Counted from the first letter of the stretch, positions 17,763-27,425 are shown. The stretch: 47,795 bases of DNA from Alcanivorax sp. (GCF_002726155.1 NZ_PBSH01000022.1:1-47795); one strand, 5' to 3'. The notes: generated by a model not told the origin, from the sequence alone. A program made the numbers and translations.

Positions 17763-18670
17763 GACAGCACAGACTTTCTGGAAGACGAGCCAGGTGCGGA
17801 TGCCTTTATGGTCGCGCTCGCATAGTGTTGCTGATAACCGCCAATCTTGCGCAACTCGGCAAACAGGGTGTCGTTATCCGGAATATTGAAGTCCCGTTCC
17901 AGCAACGTGGGAAGTGCACCAAACGTCTGATATGCATGGTCCAGTAATGCCCACACCGGGTCGATCACATCGCTGCCGTGGGTATCCACTTTCAAATCTT
18001 CCGCTTCATCGAAATGGCCTGCGATGTGCAAATAACAAATGCGTTCACCAGGCAATGCGGAAATAAAGTCGTAGGGGTCATAGCCGTGATTAATACCGTT
18101 CACATAGGCATTATTCACATCCAGTAGCAGTTCGCAGTCAGCCTCCTGCAATACGGCTTTGACGAAATCGATCTCTGACATTTCTGCACCGGGCGCGGCA
18201 TTCCCCAACCGAGCATAGTAGCTAACGTGTTCAATGCCGATCGGTTGTTCAAGAAAGTCCTGCACCTGGCGAATACGATCCGCCACGTAATGCACCGCCT
18301 CTTCCGTAAAGGGAATCGGCATCAAATCATAGAGATGACCGTGGTCACTGCAATAACTCAGGTGTTCCGTATAGCGGCGAATGTTGTGTTCTTTAAGAAA
18401 CGACTTCACCGACTTCAGTAATTCGAAATCCAGCGGTTCTGGCCCACCCAGTGACAAACTCAGCCCGTGAGTCACAAAGGGATAGCGCTCGGTAAAGGCA
18501 CGAAACTCTTTACCCAGACGGCCGCCCATGGGAATCCAGTTCTCTGGCGCCACTTCCATAAAATCAAAAGGGATACTGTCAGGCGCGGAATCATGGGCCT
18601 GTGAAAGCGGGCCCATGAGGGCCCGCCGAAGACCCAGGCCCACTCCGGACACTGGTGTCTCAGTTTTCAT
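17759..18670 (-). CDS. hvfB: HvfB-type DUF692 multinuclear iron oxidase (peptide maturase)
   Basis: 303 residues of a TIM-barrel DUF692 protein, the MNIO family that includes MbnB. Conserved candidate iron ligands are visible: His in THGLSLSLGG, Glu/His in YTEHLSY, the IEHVSYY segment, LLDVNNAYVN, HIAGH, DTHGSDV and LLERDFNIPD. These enzymes oxidise precursor Cys to oxazolone/thioamide or thiooxazole groups with O2. It lies 12 bp after hvfA and overlaps hvfC. Confidence 0.93.
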   Translation of the reverse strand: MKTETPVSGVGLGLRRALMGPLSQAHDSAPDSIPFDFMEVAPENWIPMGGRLGKEFRAFTERYPFVTHGLSLSLGGPEPLDFELLKSVKSFLKEHNIRRYTEHLSYCSDHGHLYDLMPIPFTEEAVHYVADRIRQVQDFLEQPIGIEHVSYYARLGNAAPGAEMSEIDFVKAVLQEADCELLLDVNNAYVNGINHGYDPYDFISALPGERICYLHIAGHFDEAEDLKVDTHGSDVIDPVWALLDHAYQTFGALPTLLERDFNIPDNDTLFAELRKIGGYQQHYASATIKASAPGSSSRKSVLS

Positions 18671-18682
18671 GATCAGGCGTCC

Positions 18683-18979
18683 TTATGCGTCACCGCCGCA
18701 TTTGCCTTCACCACACTTGCCTTCGCCTTTCTTGTCTTCACCACATTTACCTTCGGCGCCTTTTTCACCACAGCTGCCTTCGGCTTTCTTGTCTTCGCCG
18801 CACTTGCCTTCACCACACTTGCCTTCAGCGTGATCTGAGGCCAACTGGTAGCCAGCGCTCAGGTCTGCAGCAGCAAACGGATTTTCAGCAGCCTGGGCCA
18901 CTGGTGCAGAGAGTGCAGAAGCGACAACAGCAGCACCAACGGTAGCAGCGAGGGGGTTCAATTTAGTCAGCTTAGCCAT
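18683..18979 (-). CDS. hvfA: HvfA-type RiPP precursor with repeated EGKCG motifs
   Basis: 98 residues. A Sec-type signal (AATVGAAVVASALSAPVAQAA) and a short spacer are followed by a low-complexity tail made of five EGKCG and one EGSCG motif, separated by acidic/Lys linkers (EDKKAEG). All six Cys lie in these motifs. HvfA of Haemophilus uses EGKCG Cys converted to oxazolone-thioamide to bind copper, so this is a likely copper-binding or buffering peptide in the periplasm. GGAG precedes the ATG. First gene of the operon; no other Cys exists to distract the oxidase. Confidence 0.92.
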   Translation of the reverse strand: MAKLTKLNPLAATVGAAVVASALSAPVAQAAENPFAAADLSAGYQLASDHAEGKCGEGKCGEDKKAEGSCGEKGAEGKCGEDKKGEGKCGEGKCGGDA

Positions 18980-19035
18980 GTTAAGTCTCCATACTTACTT
19001 TATTGAGGGTGTACATTATTGAATGTCATGTCCGA

Positions 19036-19051
19036 AGCCGTTTTAACGGCT
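19036..19051. promoter_or_regulatory. Palindrome upstream of hvfA
   Basis: AGCCGTT (19036-19042), TT, AACGGCT (19045-19051): a 7+2+7 near-perfect palindrome about 57 bp upstream of the hvfA start and just before an AT-rich segment that could hold the -10. It is the best candidate for a metal- or stress-responsive repressor site. No T run, so it is not a terminator. Confidence 0.45.
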
Positions 19052-19133
19052 CAGGCACCCGCTCAAATCAAGAGCACCTGACACAGACAATATAGAGATG
19101 CTGGCGTGAGGTAAACGTTACGGCTACAGGCCA

Positions 19134-19164
19134 AAAAAAGAAAAAAGGCCGCAAAATGCGGCCT
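19134..19164 (-). terminator. Rho-independent terminator of the FabH-like gene
   Basis: Minus strand: AGGCCGCA, loop TTT, TGCGGCCT, then a long T-rich tract (T6 C T7). It closes the ketosynthase transcript and insulates the hvf operon. Confidence 0.93.
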
Positions 19165-19192
19165 CGTGAAGAGCATGTGAATGCAGTAGTGG

Positions 19193-20323
19193 TTATTTGA
19201 TGCGGTTCACAATAACGCTGCCGATGGAATAACCGGCACCGAAGGAACAGATAACGCCCTTGGTGTCCACGGGCAGATCTTCATTGTATTTGTGAAACGC
19301 AATCATCGAGCCCGCTGAGCTGGTGTTGGCGTATGCATCCAGAATAACCGGAGCTTCCTCACGGGTGGCGGGACGGCCCAGTACCCGTTTGGAAATCAGT
19401 TCGTTCATGCTCAGGTTGGCCTGGTGCAGCCACATGCGGCTGACAGAGTCGACCGGCACCTGGGTATCGGCCAAGTGCGAGCTGATCTGCTCGGCAACCA
19501 TGGGGCAGACTTCCTTGAAAACCTTTCGTCCTTCTTGACGAAACAGCTTGTCACGGGCGCCCACGCCACGCTCATCAGCCCGGTTCAGGAAGCCAAAGTT
19601 ATTACGAATGTTGTTGGAAAACTTGGTTTGCAGGCGAGTGCCCATAATCTCCCATTGATTGCTGGAATTGGCGTCTTCCTTACGCTCCAGAATCACGGCC
19701 GTGGCCACGTCACCGAAAATGAAGTGGCAGTCACGATCTTCCCAGGCCAGGTGTGCCGAGCAGATTTCCGGGTTCACCATCAGCACCCGGCGGGCACTGC
19801 CATTGCGGATCGCGTCCACGCCGGCCTGGATCCCGAAAGTGGCACTGGAACAGGCCACATTCATGTCGTAACCCCAGCCGTGGTCCATCCCCAGGGCCGC
19901 TTGCACTTCCACTGCCATGGCCGGGTAGGCACGCTGCATATTGGAACAGGCCACCAACACGGCATCCAGGTCATTGGCTGTCAGGCCGGCGTTGTCCAGT
20001 GCCTGTTTGGCGGCCTTGACGGCGATCTCAGCCTGGATGGACACCTCGTCATCAGTGCGCTCATCAATACGGGGAGCGAGACGATCAGGGTCAAGAATCC
20101 CTGTTTTATCAATCACATAACGCTGCTTAATGCCTGACGCCTTTTCAATGAAAGCGCTGTTGGACGGGCCCAGGGCCTCCAGCTCGCCGGCTTCGATGGC
20201 TTGTGCATTGCGGGCGTTATAACGCTCCACGTATTCATTGAATGATTCCACCAGTTCGTCGTTGGTGATGGTCTGGGCCGGAGTCCACAGGCCGGTCCCA
20301 CTGATTACAACCGAATAGCTCAC
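19193..20323 (-). CDS. Beta-ketoacyl-ACP synthase III (FabH-like)
   Basis: 376 residues, thiolase fold. It should start fatty acid chains by Claisen condensation of an acyl-CoA with malonyl-ACP. The FabH triad is visible: Cys158 in [11 protein letters not shown], His300 in WLHQAN and Asn333 in [10 protein letters not shown]. The N-terminal part carries an insert (about residues 33-90) longer than in E. coli FabH, like the pseudomonad PA3286 type that uses medium-chain acyl-CoA; the substrate is inferred only. Alone in its transcript, ending at a strong terminator. Confidence 0.9.
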   Translation of the reverse strand: MSYSVVISGTGLWTPAQTITNDELVESFNEYVERYNARNAQAIEAGELEALGPSNSAFIEKASGIKQRYVIDKTGILDPDRLAPRIDERTDDEVSIQAEIAVKAAKQALDNAGLTANDLDAVLVACSNMQRAYPAMAVEVQAALGMDHGWGYDMNVACSSATFGIQAGVDAIRNGSARRVLMVNPEICSAHLAWEDRDCHFIFGDVATAVILERKEDANSSNQWEIMGTRLQTKFSNNIRNNFGFLNRADERGVGARDKLFRQEGRKVFKEVCPMVAEQISSHLADTQVPVDSVSRMWLHQANLSMNELISKRVLGRPATREEAPVILDAYANTSSAGSMIAFHKYNEDLPVDTKGVICSFGAGYSIGSVIVNRIK

Positions 20324-20515
20324 AAGCGAGTCCTCGCACTAATGCAGGGCCAGCCGCCCTGCTACAGCAAATTAGATAATGGGTCGATTATCCGGATTCA
20401 GTGGGCCCGGCGCAAAGGCACCAGGGCCCATTTTGTTGGTTATTACGGTCGTTCAGAGGCCCGTTTACGTCTTGTGCTGTACCTGGAGCGCCGTAAGCAA
20501 GCCTATATTCGCCCT

Positions 20516-23500
20516 TCAGCATTGCTCCCACTGTTTATTCAGTCGTTTCGCTGAAACCGGCAGTTTGGTGCCCAGTTGCTGGGCAAACAGACTCACCCGG
20601 TATTCCTGCAGCATCCAGAAAAACTGCTGCAAGGGCTCGGATTGCTTCCATAACGGGGCGCCAGCAGCCCGGGTTTCATGCTGTTTGCTGTACGCCTCCA
20701 GCTCCGCACTGAGAGTGCGATCCTTGCCAATCTGCCCTCCCAGCTTATCCAGGCGATGATCAATCGCCCCCAGTAGCCGGGGGTATTCCTGTAACCAGGC
20801 CCAGGGCACCTGTAACAACACATCATCGGGAAATAATTGCCCAAGTTGCTGCTTCAGGTCGCGATGGGCATGGGCCCAGGCCAGCGGAAAGTTCTTCTCC
20901 AGTGTTCCCATCAGCTGCCGATAATGTGCGAACAGTTTTCCCAGGGTCGCCAATTGCTGCTGTGCCCAGGGCACAAAATCTCCACGGTGGGCATTGAGTC
21001 GGTCCCGAAACGACGTCTCGTTACGCACCGGCTTATCCAGCTGGAAATGCTCGGCCAATAACCGCAGCAGGGCGTGATCCAGCGCGTTGCGGGCCATGGG
21101 GCCTTTCTCGGTTTTCAGCTTCTGGAAACCCGCCATTTGCGAAGCCTGCTTGCGCAGATCCCGTAGCTGCACCGACAGTTTGAAGCTCAACAAGCGGGCC
21201 GTGCCCCATCGGTGTGCCCAGGCACCCTCGACTTCATCGTCCCGATACTGCAGCTCTACTTCGCTGCCAATATCCACCAGCACCGGGAAACGGCGCACGG
21301 TCATGCCACCCAGGTCCTGATCCTCGGTTTCCGGCAGATCACCAAACAGCCATTCCTGACCACGCAATGCCGGCGTGGCCTCCCTGGGTTTGGGAAGATC
21401 ACGGGTGACGCCGGCCAGCCGGTCTTTTACGTCGTCCAGGCTACGCCCCTGGGCGAGCACCTTGCGTTTGCCATCAACACGGTCCACCACCTGAATAAAC
21501 ATGCGCAGATGGTCCGGCAAGGTGGCAGCCTGCCACTCCTCAAGCTCAACACGCAGGCCGGTCATGCGTTGCAGTTCCCGGGTCATGGCCGGCAACAACG
21601 GCTCATCCGGCGTCAGAGTTTCCATCAGGGCGCTGACATAATCCGGCACCGGCACAAAGTGACGACGGCGGGCCTTGGGCAAGGCCCGAATCAACGCTTC
21701 CAGCTTTTCACGCAGCAAGCCGGGCACCAGCCAGTCCAGTCGCGCCTCGGATACCTGATTCAGCGCAGCCAACGGCACGATCAGGGTAACCCCATCGCGC
21801 TCCCCGGTGGGATCAAAGCTGTATTCCAGCGGCAGGCGCAGCCCATCGAGTTTCAGTTGATCGGGAAACTGATCGCTGCCCAGATCAGGGCTTCGCGAAA
21901 GCAGGAAACTCTCATCCATGAGCAACGCGGTTTTCTGTTCCTCGCTGGCCTGTTTGCTGTACCAGTTCATCAGCCCGGCGACAGTGTGAATGCCACCGGG
22001 CAGGCGCGCATCGTAGAAAGCCACACGCGCTTCTTCATCCACCAAAATATCCCGACGGCGCAGTTTGTGCTCCATCTCCTCCAGTGTTTCAAAACGCTCG
22101 CGATTGGTTTTCACAAACGGCGGCTCTCGGGTCAGATGCCCCATGACCAAACCTTCACGGATCATCAGCTCACGGGCTTCTTCCGGATGAATGGCCCCAT
22201 AGTTCACGGGCCTGCCGCTGGCCAGAATCAAGCCGAACAGGTTGACCTGTTCCTTTGCCATGGCGCAGCCGCGCTTTTTCGACCAGTGCGGCTCAAAGTA
22301 TTGGCGCTTGAGCAGGTGCCCCGCCGCCTGTTCGATCCACAACGGATCCGTTTTTGCCACGGTCCGGGCAAACAACCGACTGGTTTCCACCTGCTCTGCC
22401 GCCATCAACCAGCGCACCTTGGTCTTTGACAGTGACGACCCCGGCCATACCAGGGGCTTGCGGTTTCGCGTCGACAACCATTCGCCCTCTTCCGTGCGTT
22501 GCATGACATTAGCCAACAACCCGGTAAGCAACGCCTGATGCAGCGGCGCGTAGAGCGGGGACGGAGGAGCGTTATCGCCGTTTTTGCTCTTTGCCTTCTC
22601 AGGTTCTCTTAACGGCAATCCGGATTCCACTGGCGCATTCAGTTTCCAGCCCTGCTCTTTACTCAGCAATAATAGTTGACGATGAGTGTCGCGCCATTCG
22701 CGCATTCGCGTGGGAGACAGGAAGGTTTTCTTGAGCAGTTTCTCGTACTGATTGCGGCTCAAGGATTCGCGTTGGGAATCCGCCCACTGCCACAACTTCA
22801 CAAAGAACAGAAAATCCGATTCCTTGTCGGTGAAAGGCTGGTGGGCATGATCCGCTTGTTGCTGCTTATCGTGGGGGCGTTCCCGAGGATCCTGGGCGGC
22901 CAGTGCGGACACCACGATCAAGGCCTCGCGCAACACTTTCTTTTCCGCCGCCGCGACCAGCATTCGGCCCAGAGTGGGGTCCAGCGGGAAACGTGCCAGC
23001 TGCCGCCCCAGTGCGGTCAGCGTCTGTTTTTCTGTCAGCGCGCCCAGCTCATCCAGTAATCGATAACCATCGCGAATCAGTCGGCCATCCGGTGGTTCGA
23101 TAAAAGGAAAATCCTCCACTTTACCTAACCGCAGGTCTGCCATCTGCAGGATCACTGCGCCCAGGTTGGTGCGCTGGATTTCCGGATCGGTGAACGCCGG
23201 CCGGTTGAGAAAATCGTCTTCGTCAAACAGGCGGAAACAGATACCCGGCATCACGCGGCCGCTACGGCCGGCCCGCTGATTGGCACTGGCCTGACTCACC
23301 GGCTCCACCGGCAGACGCTGCACCTTGGAGTGCACGCTATAACGGCTGATACGCGCGGTACCGGCATCTATCACATAGCGAATGCCGGGCACCGTGAGTG
23401 AGGTCTCTGCCACGTTGGTACTGAGCACCACGCGGCGCCCCCGGTGCGACGAAAAAATCCGGTGCTGCTCGGCCTGGCTGAGACGTGCATACAGCGGCAG

Positions 23501-24466
23501 GATTTCCGTATCACGCAGGCTGGAACCATGAGTCGCGCAGCGTTTCAAATGGTGGTGCACATCGCGGATATCACGTTCACCAGCCAGAAATACCAGTACG
23601 TCTCGCGCCATGGGCAGGCCATCGCGACGCTCATCACGCTGAATTTCCAACAGGATATCTTCCACCTGCCGGGACAGCTCCTGCCCGTCTGCGGGTGGCC
23701 GGTAACGCATCTCCACCGGAAAAGTACGCCCGGACACTTCCAGCACCGGGGCGCCACCGAAATGTTCGGCAAACCGTTGGTGATCGATGGTGGCCGAGGT
23801 GATGATCACTTTCAGATCAGGCCTGCGCGGTAACAGTTGCTTGAGATAGCCAAGCAGAAAATCGATGTTCAGGCTGCGCTCGTGGGCCTCATCAATAATC
23901 AGGGTGTCGTACTGGTTAAGAAACCGGTCCTGCTGAATCTCATTAAGCAGCATGCCATCGGTGAGCACCTTGATCAGCGAATGTTCACTGACCTGCTCGG
24001 AGAACCGCACCTTGAACCCCACGGTGGCGCCCAATGGGCTATGCAGCTCTTCCGCTACCCGGGTTGCCACCGCTCTGGCCGCCAGCCGACGAGGCTGGGT
24101 ATGGCCGATGGTGCCTTCAATACCCCGCCCCAACTCCAGGCAGATTTTCGGTAACTGGGTGGTTTTTCCTGAGCCGGTTTCACCAGCGATTACCACCACC
24201 TGGTGGTCGCTGATCGCCTGCTTGATATCCTCTCGGCTGGCCACCACCGGGAGATCCGGCCACTCCAGCGCCGGCACGGCTGCCAGGCGTTTATCCCGGT
24301 TGGCCATGGAGGCGACCATGGCCTCGGCGACTTTATCTACAGCTTTAGGGTTACGTTTCCCGGCCGGCGTTCGTGCCAGGCCATCAACCCGTTTCTTCAG
24401 ACGAAAACGGTCAGCCCGACGTACTTTGTCGAGCTGCTGGTAAAGCGGTTTCAGGGTATCGGTCAT
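20516..24466 (-). CDS. hrpA: ATP-dependent RNA helicase HrpA
   Basis: 1316 residues, normal for full-length HrpA (about 1300). DEAH-box helicase: Walker A GETGSGKT at 95-102, DEAH at 192-195, SATIDHQRFAEHF, and QRAGRSGR in motif VI. After the helicase core come the OB-fold and the long C-terminal DUF3418 region typical of HrpA. It rescues stalled or collided ribosomes in E. coli. The start codon lies 2 bp inside the end of a repeat element (24469-24753), so the upstream AGAGG that serves as ribosome site is contributed by that element. Confidence 0.95.
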   Translation of the reverse strand: MTDTLKPLYQQLDKVRRADRFRLKKRVDGLARTPAGKRNPKAVDKVAEAMVASMANRDKRLAAVPALEWPDLPVVASREDIKQAISDHQVVVIAGETGSGKTTQLPKICLELGRGIEGTIGHTQPRRLAARAVATRVAEELHSPLGATVGFKVRFSEQVSEHSLIKVLTDGMLLNEIQQDRFLNQYDTLIIDEAHERSLNIDFLLGYLKQLLPRRPDLKVIITSATIDHQRFAEHFGGAPVLEVSGRTFPVEMRYRPPADGQELSRQVEDILLEIQRDERRDGLPMARDVLVFLAGERDIRDVHHHLKRCATHGSSLRDTEILPLYARLSQAEQHRIFSSHRGRRVVLSTNVAETSLTVPGIRYVIDAGTARISRYSVHSKVQRLPVEPVSQASANQRAGRSGRVMPGICFRLFDEDDFLNRPAFTDPEIQRTNLGAVILQMADLRLGKVEDFPFIEPPDGRLIRDGYRLLDELGALTEKQTLTALGRQLARFPLDPTLGRMLVAAAEKKVLREALIVVSALAAQDPRERPHDKQQQADHAHQPFTDKESDFLFFVKLWQWADSQRESLSRNQYEKLLKKTFLSPTRMREWRDTHRQLLLLSKEQGWKLNAPVESGLPLREPEKAKSKNGDNAPPSPLYAPLHQALLTGLLANVMQRTEEGEWLSTRNRKPLVWPGSSLSKTKVRWLMAAEQVETSRLFARTVAKTDPLWIEQAAGHLLKRQYFEPHWSKKRGCAMAKEQVNLFGLILASGRPVNYGAIHPEEARELMIREGLVMGHLTREPPFVKTNRERFETLEEMEHKLRRRDILVDEEARVAFYDARLPGGIHTVAGLMNWYSKQASEEQKTALLMDESFLLSRSPDLGSDQFPDQLKLDGLRLPLEYSFDPTGERDGVTLIVPLAALNQVSEARLDWLVPGLLREKLEALIRALPKARRRHFVPVPDYVSALMETLTPDEPLLPAMTRELQRMTGLRVELEEWQAATLPDHLRMFIQVVDRVDGKRKVLAQGRSLDDVKDRLAGVTRDLPKPREATPALRGQEWLFGDLPETEDQDLGGMTVRRFPVLVDIGSEVELQYRDDEVEGAWAHRWGTARLLSFKLSVQLRDLRKQASQMAGFQKLKTEKGPMARNALDHALLRLLAEHFQLDKPVRNETSFRDRLNAHRGDFVPWAQQQLATLGKLFAHYRQLMGTLEKNFPLAWAHAHRDLKQQLGQLFPDDVLLQVPWAWLQEYPRLLGAIDHRLDKLGGQIGKDRTLSAELEAYSKQHETRAAGAPLWKQSEPLQQFFWMLQEYRVSLFAQQLGTKLPVSAKRLNKQWEQC

Positions 24467-24468
24467 TA

Positions 24469-24753
24469 AAGGAGCCTCTAAAAAACGCCTTGCATGCTCA
24501 GTCTTTCAGGCTGGTTCGCAATCTAGGCGCCCTTTTGAAGGTGTATGTCGATCCATCGAAAAAGGTCAACAACGAGTGCGGGCCAGCCTGAAAGACCCGA
24601 AGCACCCGTTCGGGCATAAAGGCGCGGCCTGAAGCGCACATCTGCTGCGCCTTGCCTTTAGGAAAGGGAACCACCCTGTCCGTCGAGACAAGACACAACA
24701 GCTGCACGCTTCAGGTCACGCTGAGCACGTAAGGAGTTTTTCAGAGGCTCCTT
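24469..24753. repeat. MITE-like element with 21-bp terminal inverted repeats
   Basis: The left end (24469-24489) and the right end (24733-24753) are 19/21 complementary, core AGGAGCCTCT. Inside is a perfect 14-bp inverted repeat GTCTTTCAGGCTGG (24501-24514, 24583-24596) and a CCTGAAGCG/CGCTTCAGG pair. It fills nearly the whole hrpA-M61 gap and has no convincing gene. The AGCCTCTGAAAA core recurs at 31044-31055. No clear target duplication is visible. Confidence 0.7.
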
Positions 24754-24765
24754 CAGCGCCATTGG

Positions 24766-24793
24766 GCAGGAGAGCCTCTCAAGGCACTCCTGC
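24766..24793 (-). terminator. Hairpin downstream of the M61 peptidase gene
   Basis: GCAGGAG (24766-24772) pairs with CTCCTGC (24787-24793), and inside GCCT (24774-24777) pairs with AGGC (24782-24785). It lies about 25 bp past the peptidase stop. No T run follows, so termination strength is uncertain. Confidence 0.5.
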
Positions 24794-24818
24794 GGGTAAC
24801 AATCGGATTTTCGTGCCG

Positions 24819-26609
24819 CTATTTTGCGTGCAACCACGCACGGCCTTTTTCTGTCAGCCCGCCTTTGGCGATAGTCAGGAATGCGGTGCTGGCTTCAGTG
24901 GCTTCCACTTTGACCTTGAACCGCATCAACTCATCTCGCCGGAAAGCATGAATCTCCATGACCTCTCCGGGCAGGAAACCCGACAGCAAATTATCAATAT
25001 TGCTGGTGGTGGCCTGCAGGCCATCCACGGCAATAATCACATCACCAGCGGATAGCCCCGCCGCCATGGCGGCCCCTTGCTCAAACGCCACCGCGATTTT
25101 CGCCCCCATGGTATCCGGCACCAATCTGGCGCCCAGATGAGGGATACCATCCTTGCCCGCTCTGCCGCCGTTATCGCCATGCCCGGCAGCAGTACGCCAG
25201 TGCAGCTCCACGCCCCGGTCGGCCAGCAATTCCGCCAGCGGCAGATCCTCTGTGCTGTACAAGGCCTGATTGAAGAAGTCACTCATGTCGCAACCGGCGA
25301 TTTCTTCCGCCAGTGGCTGAATGCCCTGCTCCGGTACGCCAACACCGGTCTGGCCATAGCGCTGCCACAACAGCCGCATCAAATCATCCAGGGTCTTTTT
25401 CTCTGCGGTCAGGTTGCGCAGGGTCAAATCCAGCGCCAGAGCCACCAGTGATCCCTTGGTGTAGTAGCTGACAATGGCATTAGGGGCGTTTTCATCCTGC
25501 TTGTAGAAGCGGGTCCAGGCATCAAAGCTGGATTCCGTCACCGTTTGTTTATGGCGACCCTGCCCCCGGTATACCCGCGTAAGCGTCTGCCCCAGCAGCT
25601 CCAGATAACTCTGTGGCGCAATCAGCCCGGTCCGCGCGAGGGACAGGTCGTCGTAATAACTGGTGATGCCTTCAAACGCCCACAGCAATTCGGTATGCAC
25701 TTCTTGTGATAAATCAAAAGGCGTAAACGCCGCCGGTTTGATCCGCTTCACGTTCCAGGTGTGGAAATATTCATGGCTGCACAGCCCCAGATAAGAGCGG
25801 TAGCCGTCGCGGACTTTGCCCGGCTCATCGGTACGGCGCGGCAAATCATCGCGGGGGCACATCAGGCTGGTGGAATTACGGTGCTCCAGCCCGCCATAAC
25901 CGTTACCGGTCACCAGGGTCATAAAGACGTAGCGATCCATGGGCGCTGGCTCGCCGAACATGCGGATATGATGTTCACAAATCGGTTTCAAATCACGACA
26001 CAGTCGCGCCATGTCGGTTTTGTGGCGCCCTGCCAACACCACCCAGTGCGGCACACCACAGGCTTCGAACTGCGCATACTCAAACGGCCCCATTTCCACC
26101 GGGTGATCGATCAGGTCATCGTAGTTTTCCGCCTGGAACACACCGAAACCCAGCTCCGAGCCGGACTCCCTTTTCAACCCGGTGGCCACTTGCCAGCCGT
26201 TGTAGCCATGCCCTTGCGGGGCCTCTATGGCAACGTGGCAGGGCTGATCTTCATGGCCCATGGCGGCCAGGAACACGCAGCTGCCGTTAAAATAACCATG
26301 GGTGGTGTCCAGGTGCGCGCCACGCACGGACAAATCCCAGGCATAAACGTGATAACGCAGTTGTACCGGACCATCACAGGGCGGCACTTGCCAGGTCTGC
26401 TTGTCCCGTTTGGCGACAGGCAGGGTTTCGCCATGGCTGCTGGCTTCCACATGCACAATATGGCGCGCAAAATCGCGAATCATATAACTGCCAGGAATCC
26501 AGGCGGGCAAGCTGAACGCCTGCCCCTCCGGGGTCGGGTCCGCCACCGTCAGGGTCACTTCAAACAGGTGCGCCTCAGGGCGCAGCGGGCGAATCCGGTA
26601 TTCGATCAT
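24819..26609 (-). CDS. M61-family (glycyl aminopeptidase-like) PDZ metallopeptidase
   Basis: 596 residues. The HExxH zinc motif is HEYFH at residues 279-283 (LCSHEYFHTWNVKRI). Upstream, GNGYGGLEHRNST is the family's substrate-side block. A C-terminal PDZ domain (about 470-545, AAGLSAGDVIIAVDGL) would hold a peptide ligand. No signal peptide is seen, so it is probably cytoplasmic. I moved the start from 26639 to the ATG at 26609, preceded by CAGGAGTAACC. M61 peptidases cleave N-terminal Gly/Ala; the substrate here is unknown. Confidence 0.92.
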   Translation of the reverse strand: MIEYRIRPLRPEAHLFEVTLTVADPTPEGQAFSLPAWIPGSYMIRDFARHIVHVEASSHGETLPVAKRDKQTWQVPPCDGPVQLRYHVYAWDLSVRGAHLDTTHGYFNGSCVFLAAMGHEDQPCHVAIEAPQGHGYNGWQVATGLKRESGSELGFGVFQAENYDDLIDHPVEMGPFEYAQFEACGVPHWVVLAGRHKTDMARLCRDLKPICEHHIRMFGEPAPMDRYVFMTLVTGNGYGGLEHRNSTSLMCPRDDLPRRTDEPGKVRDGYRSYLGLCSHEYFHTWNVKRIKPAAFTPFDLSQEVHTELLWAFEGITSYYDDLSLARTGLIAPQSYLELLGQTLTRVYRGQGRHKQTVTESSFDAWTRFYKQDENAPNAIVSYYTKGSLVALALDLTLRNLTAEKKTLDDLMRLLWQRYGQTGVGVPEQGIQPLAEEIAGCDMSDFFNQALYSTEDLPLAELLADRGVELHWRTAAGHGDNGGRAGKDGIPHLGARLVPDTMGAKIAVAFEQGAAMAAGLSAGDVIIAVDGLQATTSNIDNLLSGFLPGEVMEIHAFRRDELMRFKVKVEATEASTAFLTIAKGGLTEKGRAWLHAK

Positions 26610-26669
26610 GGTTACTCCTGACAGGTGTGTTGCTTTCATTCAATCGGGTTAAAGATAGGTCGCGCATCA

Positions 26670-26700
26670 CAAACAAAACCGGGAGCCCAAGGCTCCCGGT
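26670..26700 (-). terminator. Rho-independent terminator of the 26720 lipoprotein gene
   Basis: Stem ACCGGGAGCC / GGCTCCCGGT (26678-26687 and 26691-26700), loop CAA; on the minus strand it is followed by TTTTGTTTG. Confidence 0.9.
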
Positions 26701-26719
26701 GAACGGCCCAGGCCAGAGG

Positions 26720-27355
26720 TTAAATCATGTCATCCTTGGCCATCCGGTCCACAACAGCATCGGCCACACCGCTGGTCCCTGCCTGCAGGTCACTGGGGTT
26801 TACCGTGGTGGATTTGGCTCTCCATAGTAGCCCTTCCGGCTGGAGCCGGTACAGATTGGACTCCAGGAAGTACTTCTTGTCATTACTGAAATAGCCAGGT
26901 TCGTAGGTAGCATTCTGACGCACGTAATAGGTCTGGCCCATGGCACCGGACACCGCGATGTCTGGCGCAAAATTAGTGCCACCCTGGGTGTAGTGCATTT
27001 CTTCCTTGATATCGATGACGCTGATTACCAGTGCCGCTTCATAACCTTTCGAGGCGATATCGGCGGCCATTTGCTTGCGGCTCTTCCCTTCACTGTAACG
27101 GTCACCCAATACTGGTGCGGATGCCGTTGCTTCCACGCCCTGCGCTTTCAAAGCGGCCACAACATTGGACTCCAGCGAGTCCCGTGCCTGCTTGTCATTA
27201 ACCACGGCTACCACCATGACCTTGTTAACATGCTCACCGGCCTGGTGATCCTTGGCCCGGGCGGAACTGCTAACCATGGTGTTATGGGCCGTACAGGCCG
27301 TCGCCAGCACCGCCACCACGAAAACCATCAGGAGACCTTTTATTCTTGCTATCAT
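26720..27355 (-). CDS. Lipoprotein, DUF4136-like
   Basis: 211 residues. Lipobox VLATAC at the end of a clear signal peptide. The mature part looks like an alpha/beta domain of the DUF4136 / curli-assembly-like type (VNKVMVVAVVNDKQARDSLES, YEAALVISVIDIKEE), followed by a beta-rich middle with many Tyr and an EGLLWRAKSTTVNP segment. No function is assigned. It is monocistronic, ends at a good terminator and is divergent from the hydrolase gene at 27426. Confidence 0.75.
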   Translation of the reverse strand: MIARIKGLLMVFVVAVLATACTAHNTMVSSSARAKDHQAGEHVNKVMVVAVVNDKQARDSLESNVVAALKAQGVEATASAPVLGDRYSEGKSRKQMAADIASKGYEAALVISVIDIKEEMHYTQGGTNFAPDIAVSGAMGQTYYVRQNATYEPGYFSNDKKYFLESNLYRLQPEGLLWRAKSTTVNPSDLQAGTSGVADAVVDRMAKDDMI

Positions 27356-27425
27356 CTCTCTTCCTCATTGAGTTTCTTGACCTTGCCTCGGCAATGACGC
27401 ACGTTTTGCGCAGCCGGAGACTATT

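Noticed and set aside
24498..24707. 69-codon open frame on the minus strand inside the 24469 repeat element
   Set aside because: It lies wholly within inverted-repeat sequence, has no ribosome site and no recognisable domain; more likely a by-product of the repeat.
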